This document shows, piece after piece, positions 7,580-13,872 of a stretch of DNA of 16,343 bases. The position numbers and the translations under genes are program-made. Source of the DNA: Desulfobacterales bacterium (GTDB taxonomy: Bacteria; Desulfobacterota; Desulfobacteria; Desulfobacterales; Desulfosalsimonadaceae); NCBI GenBank assembly GCA_029933295.1, contig JAOZOL010000030.1, positions 1-16,343 on the forward strand, read 5' to 3'. Under the pieces are notes generated by a model that did no database searches, was not told where the DNA came from, and was given only the letters and a program-made list of their open reading frames with translations. How positions within the stretch are numbered: position 1 is the stretch's first letter; each line of letters starts with the position of its first letter.

Positions 7580-10500
7580 TTTTCATTTTTCTCCCGAAAA
7601 AGGGTCACCCCCATGTTATCAGCGGCTTGAATTAATGCCTCAATGGCATCTTCATATTCATATTCGTTTATTTTTGTTACAACCTGACGCATCAATGCCC
7701 CTTGGTTAAATTTTTTAATATGGTCTACACATACTTTGATCTTTTCAGGATCCGCTTCATCAAGTGCGTTAAGCAGATCATGCATGATCGGTGTGATTCC
7801 CGGTATATCAATTTCGTCGGGTATTTCCCCCTGATCAGTTATATCGGTGATCATGTTGACATTGATAATTTTTTTAATTGAAGAAAGCACCGTGATTAAT
7901 TGTTTTTCAAACTCATCCAAATGTCTGTTTAATTGCTTAATGTCCACGTCTTCTGATTTTATATTCCGGCAAAACCGTTCAATATCATGTGCGGCATCCT
8001 TTACAAAAACCGCGCCGATATTGCCGCTGCTCCCCTTAATGCTGTGCGCAAGAGATCCCAGGCGTGGCCATTTTTTCTGGTTTGCGTAAGATCGCATCTG
8101 CTCCATGGTTTGAATATTGTTATTAATAAACCGCGATAGAATTTTTTTATAGATTTCATAGTCGATTTTTAAATCCTGCAATGCCTGCCGGATATTTAAC
8201 CCTGGTAGCTCTTCGGCAGTTAAATCAATCTGAGGCGACTGCGAATCAGAAGAAGCAGGGCGGGATAAAATTTTTAAAGACGTATCCGTCAAATCCGGTT
8301 TCCTGTCCGAAGAAACAAACTGGCACAATATCGTAAATAATTTGTCCTGCCGGACCGGTTTGGGAACAAACCCGTTCATTCCCGCTTCCTTGCATTTTTT
8401 TTCATCACTCATCAAAACGGAAGCAGTCATTGCTATAATTGGGAGTGATTGAAATTTTTTGATTTCACGAATTTTCCGGGTTGCTTCGTAGCCATCCATA
8501 TTTGGCATTTGAATGTCCATCAGCACCGCATCAAACGATTCTTTTAAAACAGCATCCACGGCTTTTTTTCCATCTTCTGCGACCCGGGCGATAATGCCGA
8601 CGGATTTTAAAATTTCAACGATGATTTCCTGGTTGACACGATTGTCTTCCACAACAAGAATGTTTGCCCCGCTTAAACGCGAGTAATCCTTTTTTTTATC
8701 TCCTGTAATCGTTTCTGCTATTGTTTTTTCCTTTGTAACAGTCTTTACTTCAAAGACATCCATTATTGAATTAAAGAGTGATGATGCAGTGACAGGTTTG
8801 GCAATTAACCCGGTAACAGGAATGTCGTCATTATCAGGAAATGCAACGTCCGTAAGTGTATTGACCATTAAAATTACAGGCAATTTCAGCCCCATGTCAT
8901 CGTTGATTATTTTAGCTGTTTCCAGGCCATCCATTTTCGGCATCTTCATATCAATAATTGCAAGATCAAAGGCTTTGTTCTGATTTTGATATTGTTTTAA
9001 CAAACTTATCGCAGACCGCCCGGAATCAACAGATTGACAATATAATCCAAAGGTGTCAATGATCTGAGACAGGATTTTTCTGCTTTCCGTGATATCATCA
9101 ACAATAAGCACATTTAGTTTTTGTAATTTTTCATTTAAAATTAAATTTTTAGCTGTTTGTTCGGGTTGGGGCTTTACTTGCGCGGTAAAGGTAAAATTTG
9201 ATCCTTTCCCCAATTGGCTTTCCACATGAATTTGACCATTCATCAATGTCACCAATTTCCGGCTGATGCACAACCCCAATCCGGTCCCCCCGAATTTTCG
9301 CGTCGTGGATGTATCCCCCTGGGTAAAAGCTTCAAAAAGCATATCGCGCTGATCGGAAGTCATACCGATTCCGGTATCTTTAACTGAGCAGGAAAGCATC
9401 ACTGTATCCAATGTTTTGGGTTCGGCGTTTATTCGGATAAGGATGATCCCTTCTTTTTCGGTAAATTTAACTGCATTGCCCAAAAGGTTTATCAAAATCT
9501 GCTGAATTCGAAGAGAATCACCGATTAAATCCAATGGCATATCCGGTGCGATGTCAAGGAGCAGTTCGATATTTTTATCACCCGATACGGAAGAAAAAAT
9601 TGTAATCACGTTATTAACGATCACATCCAGTCTGAAGGGGTGCTGTTCCAGCGTCAGCGTTCCGGCATCGATTTTGGAAAAATCAAGAATATCGTTAATA
9701 ATTCCCAAAAGGGCATTTCCGGAAGAATGAATGATTTTGAGATAATATTCGACCTTTAACGGCAGTTTCTCTGAAAGCGCCAGCTCTGCCGCACTGATGA
9801 CGCCGTTCATGGGGGTCCGGATCTCATGACTCATATTGGCCAAAAATTCGCTTTTGGCATTGGATGCCTCATCAGCCGCTTCTTTTGCGCAGCGTAGCTC
9901 TTTGTTTATTTTTCTTAATTTCGCAGTCCGTTCCTCAACTCTTTTCTCAAGCTTCATATTCACCCGATACGTTTCTTTTGCCAGATCACGGGCTTTTTTT
10001 TCCGATACTTCAGCGTTATTTTTTGATTCACTCAACGCGATGTCCCGCTTCTCTATTTGATCCAGCATGGTATTAAACGCGTCGACCAGAAGACCGATCT
10101 CATCATTGCCTTTTTTTTTTACCCGCGTTGAATAATCCATATTAACAGCAGTCAGGCTCGCTGCTTGTGCCAGATCAAGAATCGGCCTTGAGATAAATTT
10201 TTGGAGTTTTGACAATATAAGAAATGCGATCAGAATAGCTACGATAAAGACAAGAAAAATATATGCGAAGGATTCCCATATCAGAGTGTACATTTCTTTT
10301 AGGTCGGAGTTGATTACAACCGTGCCGATTGTTTTTTGATTAAGCATTATCGGCGTTGCAATTCTCAGCTTGTTAGCCGTAAACCTCCAGCCTTTTGGTT
10401 CAATTAAATTTGGTGGGGTTTCAGGCGGAATACCCGCTCGATGGTAAGCTGCAAATACGATCCCGGAATCATTAAAAATATATGCGGAAACAATGGAGTG

Positions 10501-10743
10501 TTTCGCTTTTAAGGCAGTCAGCGTTTCTTGCGCAACATTCGGGTCATCAAGTACCAGTGACGCGCTACTACGGTCAGCAACAATTTTTGAAAGCAGTGAC
10601 AGTTCATGAACCAGTGTTTTTCTGAAATTGATGACTTCCCGGGCGCCCACAAGTCCACAGGCCATCATCAGCGTAATGCTGCTGATGACCATGACAATGG
10701 TCACCAATTTTTTGGTTATCGAAAAGTCACGAAATGCCGTCAT
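7576..10743 (-). CDS. Hybrid sensor histidine kinase: CHASE8-HAMP-HisKA-HATPase-REC-REC-HPt
   Basis: A 1055-residue inner-membrane kinase of BarA-like layout. TM1 lies at about 12-34 and TM2 at about 157-178. The periplasmic segment between them (ASLVLDDPNVAQETLTAL, then FAAYHR) resembles CHASE8. HAMP covers about 179-232 and a coiled coil about 235-295. HisKA has His306 in NMSHEIRTPMNG. The ATPase has Asn419/Asn423, DTGIGM (456-461) and FGGTGLGL (484-491). Receiver 1 has phospho-Asp598, but its usual Thr/Ser switch position reads VILMVN, so it looks degenerate. Receiver 2 has phospho-Asp743 in LMDIQMPNMDG, AMTAS and the Lys of PKPV. The HPt domain has His900 in AHSIKGSSGNIGA. About 95 further residues (960-1055) follow with no recognised domain. 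The expected relay is His306 to Asp743 to His900 to the HD-GYP regulator, whose frame overlaps this stop by 4 bp. ATG 10743 lacks a strong Shine-Dalgarno sequence. Confidence 0.93.
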   Translation of the reverse strand: MTAFRDFSITKKLVTIVMVISSITLMMACGLVGAREVINFRKTLVHELSLLSKIVADRSSASLVLDDPNVAQETLTALKAKHSIVSAYIFNDSGIVFAAYHRAGIPPETPPNLIEPKGWRFTANKLRIATPIMLNQKTIGTVVINSDLKEMYTLIWESFAYIFLVFIVAILIAFLILSKLQKFISRPILDLAQAASLTAVNMDYSTRVKKKGNDEIGLLVDAFNTMLDQIEKRDIALSESKNNAEVSEKKARDLAKETYRVNMKLEKRVEERTAKLRKINKELRCAKEAADEASNAKSEFLANMSHEIRTPMNGVISAAELALSEKLPLKVEYYLKIIHSSGNALLGIINDILDFSKIDAGTLTLEQHPFRLDVIVNNVITIFSSVSGDKNIELLLDIAPDMPLDLIGDSLRIQQILINLLGNAVKFTEKEGIILIRINAEPKTLDTVMLSCSVKDTGIGMTSDQRDMLFEAFTQGDTSTTRKFGGTGLGLCISRKLVTLMNGQIHVESQLGKGSNFTFTAQVKPQPEQTAKNLILNEKLQKLNVLIVDDITESRKILSQIIDTFGLYCQSVDSGRSAISLLKQYQNQNKAFDLAIIDMKMPKMDGLETAKIINDDMGLKLPVILMVNTLTDVAFPDNDDIPVTGLIAKPVTASSLFNSIMDVFEVKTVTKEKTIAETITGDKKKDYSRLSGANILVVEDNRVNQEIIVEILKSVGIIARVAEDGKKAVDAVLKESFDAVLMDIQMPNMDGYEATRKIREIKKFQSLPIIAMTASVLMSDEKKCKEAGMNGFVPKPVRQDKLFTILCQFVSSDRKPDLTDTSLKILSRPASSDSQSPQIDLTAEELPGLNIRQALQDLKIDYEIYKKILSRFINNNIQTMEQMRSYANQKKWPRLGSLAHSIKGSSGNIGAVFVKDAAHDIERFCRNIKSEDVDIKQLNRHLDEFEKQLITVLSSIKKIINVNMITDITDQGEIPDEIDIPGITPIMHDLLNALDEADPEKIKVCVDHIKKFNQGALMRQVVTKINEYEYEDAIEALIQAADNMGVTLFREKNEK

Positions 10744-10838
10744 GTGTTTCTTTTTCTTTTACAGGATGACACTGGCAATTTCCAGCAATCTTGCGCTGAT
10801 TTTAAGCTCAAATCGAATATGGTTTTATATTTATGTAA

Positions 10839-10865
10839 GTTATAAAAAATAATTATATATTTCAA
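10839..10865 (-). promoter_or_regulatory. Possible sigma-70 promoter for the kinase/HD-GYP operon
   Basis: On the - strand, TTGAAA (complement of 10860-10865) lies 15 bp before TATAAC (complement of 10839-10844). Both hexamers are 5/6 matches, but the spacing is short. The surrounding sequence is so AT-rich that chance matches are likely. Confidence 0.25.
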
Positions 10866-10896
10866 GCAAGATTGTTTTTAAAATTTAATTCAAAAA

Positions 10897-10948
10897 GGGT
10901 TACATTTTTGTCGAATGTTTTTGTAAGAATATTACAAAAATGTAATCC
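10897..10948. promoter_or_regulatory. Inverted repeat / operator cluster upstream of glutamate synthase
   Basis: TTACATTTTTGT (10900-10911) is exactly reverse-complementary to ACAAAAATGTAA (10934-10945). The flanking GGG (10897-10899) and TCC (10946-10948) extend the arms to 15 bp with one G-T wobble. The right arm also pairs perfectly with the nearer TTTTTGTAA (10918-10926) around a GAATA loop. Seen as DNA sites, these are TTACA-N4-TGTAA (10932-10945), a half-degenerate copy at 10900-10913, and TGTAA-N5-TTACA (10922-10936). The cluster lies about 97-148 bp upstream of the start site predicted from the sigma-54 promoter, where activator-binding enhancers usually sit. The protein that binds is unknown. 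Confidence 0.6.
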
Positions 10949-11018
10949 TTCAATATTTTTTGCCTTCATTTTTTTTTGTTTGTTCGATAAATCAAAGGGT
11001 TAAAAATTGATCGGTTAT

Positions 11019-11034
11019 CGGCATATATCTTGCA
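11019..11034 (+). promoter_or_regulatory. Sigma-54 (RpoN) -24/-12 promoter of the glutamate synthase operon
   Basis: The sequence CGGCATATATCTTGCA matches the consensus TGGCAC-N5-TTGCA in its core: GG at 11020-11021, exactly 10 bases, then GC at 11032-11033, with GGCA and TTGCA both complete. Only the first T and the C after GGCA differ from consensus. The predicted start site is about 12 bases downstream, near 11045. Control by RpoN and an activator fits nitrogen regulation of glutamate synthase. Confidence 0.65.
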
Positions 11035-11106
11035 ATCTCCCATGATATTATTTAAACATAACCAGGATGTTGCTGATCTGTTAATTGATTTTCAGGCTGA
11101 TAAAAA

Positions 11107-11111
11107 AGGAG
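11107..11111 (+). promoter_or_regulatory. Ribosome-binding site of the amidotransferase gene
   Basis: AGGAG lies 10 nt before ATG 11122. The start is fixed functionally, because the next codon is Cys2, the catalytic N-terminal nucleophile of class II amidotransferases. Confidence 0.75.
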
Positions 11112-11121
11112 TTAATTTATA

Positions 11122-12252
11122 ATGTGTCGTTTATTTGCGATGACCGGCGATACGCCGATATCACCTATGGTTGCCCTAAATGCACTGGATGTCATGCGTG
11201 AGGGCCATGATGGATCCGGCGTGGGGCTGTTTTTGCGCGATCTGGGCGGCCCGTTTGATGACATGAAAAATGCCCCTATTCTTTCCGGAATATTCACCAA
11301 AAACGGAATCAAGCGCTTAGACACGTTTATGATGAATCTTGGCTTTATGACCAAATACAAGATTTCGTTTAAACTGCCGAAAAATTCTCCCCAAGGCGTT
11401 CCGCATCGTGATGTGTATCTTGTCCGGGCATATGAGTATCCGGAAGAATGGGAAGGCCGAAATTTTGAAGAACTGGGCAAAGAGTTGATGAATATACGGC
11501 TTCAACTTCGTGAGATGGGACAGGCTGAAAAAGACATGATAGTCTTTTCATTCTGGCCGGATGTTATTATGATAAAAGAAATCGGGGACCCTCTCACTGT
11601 TGGAAAATATCTCAACCTTGGCAGGGAGGATTTGACGGCCCGGGTGATTATGGCCCAGGGACGTCAGAATACCAATTACGCCATTAACCTCTATGCGTGC
11701 CATCCGTTTTTTTTACAAGGCATATCCACCATGACCAATGGTGAAAATACGGCGTTTGTGCCGATTAAGGAATTTTTAAAATCCCGGGATTTCCCCGGTT
11801 ATACCGGGTTCCAGTCTGACTCTGAAGTGTTTACGCATATTTTACATTATGCCCTTAAAGGACTCGGTTTAAGCATTGAGGCGTATAAGCATATTATTAC
11901 ACCACTTTACGGAACTGATCTTGAAACCCACCCTGATGCCCAATTGTTAAAACAGCTCAAGCAAAGTTGCCGGAAAATGATCATTGATGGTCCTAATTGT
12001 GTTATTGGAAGTCTGCCGGATCATTCCCTGTTCATGGTTCAGGACCGGAAAAAATTACGCCCCGGTGTTGTCGGGGGCCATCCCGGACAATATGCCTTTG
12101 CGTCTGAAATCTGCGGTCTGGATGCGGTGATTCCGGATCGTGACAAAAGTAAAGATTTTCAACCCATGCATCTGGATACCGCCATTGTCGGACCGGATCG
12201 ACAGGAGATAAATATATGCCGTCAAACAGACCCATTACCCCCTCTTCATTAA
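11122..12252 (+). CDS. Glutamate synthase, class II glutamine amidotransferase subunit
   Basis: A 376-residue stand-alone version of the N-terminal amidotransferase domain of glutamate synthase. It hydrolyses glutamine and passes ammonia to the FMN subunit. MCRLFAMTGD puts Cys2 directly after the initiator Met, which must be removed to free the nucleophile, as in all Ntn-type class II amidotransferases. Other blocks that fit are EGHDGSGVGLFL (about 31-42), the TMTNGENTAF segment (corresponding to the family's NG.i.N region), the FQSDSEVF block, and DGPNCVIGS near 294-302. There is no FMN or GXGXG domain here; these are in the next two genes, the split arrangement known from archaea and many anaerobes. 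The 3' end overlaps the next gene by 37 bp, indicating cotranscription. A stand-alone amidotransferase of another pathway is unlikely given the neighbours. Confidence 0.88.
   Translation: MCRLFAMTGDTPISPMVALNALDVMREGHDGSGVGLFLRDLGGPFDDMKNAPILSGIFTKNGIKRLDTFMMNLGFMTKYKISFKLPKNSPQGVPHRDVYLVRAYEYPEEWEGRNFEELGKELMNIRLQLREMGQAEKDMIVFSFWPDVIMIKEIGDPLTVGKYLNLGREDLTARVIMAQGRQNTNYAINLYACHPFFLQGISTMTNGENTAFVPIKEFLKSRDFPGYTGFQSDSEVFTHILHYALKGLGLSIEAYKHIITPLYGTDLETHPDAQLLKQLKQSCRKMIIDGPNCVIGSLPDHSLFMVQDRKKLRPGVVGGHPGQYAFASEICGLDAVIPDRDKSKDFQPMHLDTAIVGPDRQEINICRQTDPLPPLH
12203..12207 (+). promoter_or_regulatory. Ribosome-binding site inside the amidotransferase gene
   Basis: AGGAG lies 8 nt before ATG 12216, inside the last codons of the upstream gene. 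It supports the 37-bp overlap as real rather than an overextended start. Confidence 0.7.
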
Positions 12253-13850
12253 GTATCAAGGATCAGCCCTGGCAGATCCACTGGGATAAAGACAAATGTA
12301 CCTTATGTGGAAGCTGTACGGCTGTTTGTCCTGTAAATGCAATTAACCTGGATGTTTTTCGGAAAAGAAAGGTTGAAACATCTCTGGGGCTTAACAGTTC
12401 ATCGTCAAGTGTATTTAAGGTGTATCACGGTATTCGTCAGAAAACAGATTCTGCATATGCCTGTGTGGGATGCGCCATGTGTACCCAGGTGTGTCCCAAC
12501 GATGCAATCATGCCGTATAAATCAGATGAAGCAGGCAAGCTGATCTTTCATGTCAACCGGGGCGGACAGCCCCGGCGCCGTGGCGGGCGGAGAAATGTCG
12601 CCGGCGGGCTTTTGGATCAGATTAAATTTATCAGGATATCCATGTTGACGGATCCGGCCTTAGACGCGGGGCGTCATGAATTTGAACTGCGTACACTCCT
12701 CGGCAGAGTCCTGCCGCCGGAAGAGGGAATTGCCCACTTTAAGGAAAAAGGTTGGATTCCACCGGTCAGGGAAATATATCCGCTATTGATCGGCAGCATG
12801 TCTTTCGGAGCGTTGTCCCCTCCCATGTGGGAAGGGCTCCAGATGGGGGTGGCTTACTTAAATGAAGAATTGAATATGCCGGTCCGGATCTGTACGGGTG
12901 AGGGCGGGTGCCCGCCACGCCTGCTTCGTAGCAGGTTTCTGCAGTACGTTATTCTTCAGATTGCCAGCGGCTATTTTGGATGGGATGAAATCATCCATGC
13001 CATACCGGACATGAAAGTTGATCCATGCGCCATTGAAATTAAATATGGCCAGGGCGCCAAGCCCGGAGACGGCGGACTGCTGATGTGGTATAAAGTCAAT
13101 AAATTGATTGCCGCCATTCGGGGGGTGCCCGCAGGCGTGAGTCTGCCGAGCCCTCCGACCCATCAAACACAATATTCCATTGAAGAATCCGTGGCCAAGA
13201 TGATCCAGTCCATGTCCATGGCGTGGGGATTTCGTGTTCCGGTTTATCCAAAAATATCAGGTACTTCAACGGCGCTTGCGGTGTTGAATAATCTGACCCG
13301 GAATCCGTACGCCGCAGGGCTTGCCATTGACGGCGAAGACGGTGGAACCGGCGCAGCTTACGATGTTTCCATGAACAGCATGGGACATCCCATTGCCAGC
13401 AATCTCCGCGACTGCTACCTGGACCTGGCGGCCCAGGGTAAACAGAATGAGATTCCTCTGTTTGCCGGCGGCGGGATCGGAAAAACCGGAAATCTGGCAG
13501 CCAATGCGGCAGCGCTGATCATGCTGGGGGCCAGCGGCGTACAGGTCGGAAAATATATCATGCAGGCTGCCGCAGGCTGCCTGGGCTCTGAAACCGACCG
13601 GTGCAATATTTGCAACATCGGTCTTTGCCCGAAAGGCATTACATCTCAGGACCCCAGGCTTTACAGGCGCTTAAATGCAGATGAAGTCGCCCAGCGGGTG
13701 GTGGATGTATATTTGAGTTTTGATACGGAATTAAAAAAGATTGTAGCCCCCCTTGGCAGATCCACATCCCTTCCCATAGGTATGTCGGATGCTTTGGGAA
13801 TCAATCACCGGGATGTGGCAGAAAGATTAAAAATTCAGTATGTGGTTTAG
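12216..13850 (+). CDS. gltB: Glutamate synthase FMN-binding core subunit with N-terminal 2[4Fe-4S] ferredoxin domain
   Basis: A 544-residue catalytic subunit that makes glutamate from 2-oxoglutarate and channelled ammonia using reduced FMN. The N-terminal ferredoxin module has Cys28-x2-Cys31-x2-Cys34-x3-Cys38-Pro and Cys83-x2-Cys86-x2-Cys89-x3-Cys93-Pro, enough for two [4Fe-4S] clusters. The glutamate synthase core runs from about 185: IGSMSFGALSPPMWEGL, CTGEGGCPPRLL, IEIKYGQGAKPGDGGLL, DGEDGGTGAAYDVSMNSMG and LFAGGGIGKTGNLAANAAAL. Cys463, Cys466 and Cys471 (CNICNIGLCPKGI) occupy the family's [3Fe-4S] site; the CxxCx4C spacing differs from the CxxxxxCxxxxC I know from proteobacterial GltB. 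The amidotransferase and GXGXG domains of one-piece GltB are absent and are encoded by the flanking genes. The start has a good AGGAG. Electrons probably arrive from the downstream flavoprotein, perhaps also directly from ferredoxin. Confidence 0.93.
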   Translation: MPSNRPITPSSLSIKDQPWQIHWDKDKCTLCGSCTAVCPVNAINLDVFRKRKVETSLGLNSSSSSVFKVYHGIRQKTDSAYACVGCAMCTQVCPNDAIMPYKSDEAGKLIFHVNRGGQPRRRGGRRNVAGGLLDQIKFIRISMLTDPALDAGRHEFELRTLLGRVLPPEEGIAHFKEKGWIPPVREIYPLLIGSMSFGALSPPMWEGLQMGVAYLNEELNMPVRICTGEGGCPPRLLRSRFLQYVILQIASGYFGWDEIIHAIPDMKVDPCAIEIKYGQGAKPGDGGLLMWYKVNKLIAAIRGVPAGVSLPSPPTHQTQYSIEESVAKMIQSMSMAWGFRVPVYPKISGTSTALAVLNNLTRNPYAAGLAIDGEDGGTGAAYDVSMNSMGHPIASNLRDCYLDLAAQGKQNEIPLFAGGGIGKTGNLAANAAALIMLGASGVQVGKYIMQAAAGCLGSETDRCNICNIGLCPKGITSQDPRLYRRLNADEVAQRVVDVYLSFDTELKKIVAPLGRSTSLPIGMSDALGINHRDVAERLKIQYVV

Positions 13851-13872
13851 ATATAATATTGTGGAGAACTCC

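Larger units (their letters stand above)
10744..11121. other. Divergent intergenic region (378 bp) between the kinase operon and glutamate synthase operon
   Basis: A non-coding, strongly AT-rich stretch. From left to right it holds the kinase 5' region, a weak - strand sigma-70-like site (10839-10865), a large inverted repeat with TTACA/TGTAA dyads (10897-10948), a pyrimidine-rich T-run (about 10956-10980), a + strand sigma-54-type promoter (11019-11034) and an AGGAG ribosome-binding site (11107-11111). I see no tRNA, small ORF or riboswitch fold. The predicted 5' leader of the right-hand operon is about 77 nt. Confidence 0.85.

Noticed and set aside
10606..10852. Two + strand open frames covering the start of the kinase gene and part of the intergenic region
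   Set aside because: They mostly mirror the kinase transmembrane region, which gives hydrophobic shadows on the opposite strand. No ribosome-binding site or family resemblance was seen.
13840..13872. Upstream ATG 13840 as the start of the GXGXG-GltD fusion
   Set aside because: It overlaps the end of the FMN subunit gene and would add residues unlike the family. ATG 13873 has a well-placed GGAG and a sensible N-terminus.
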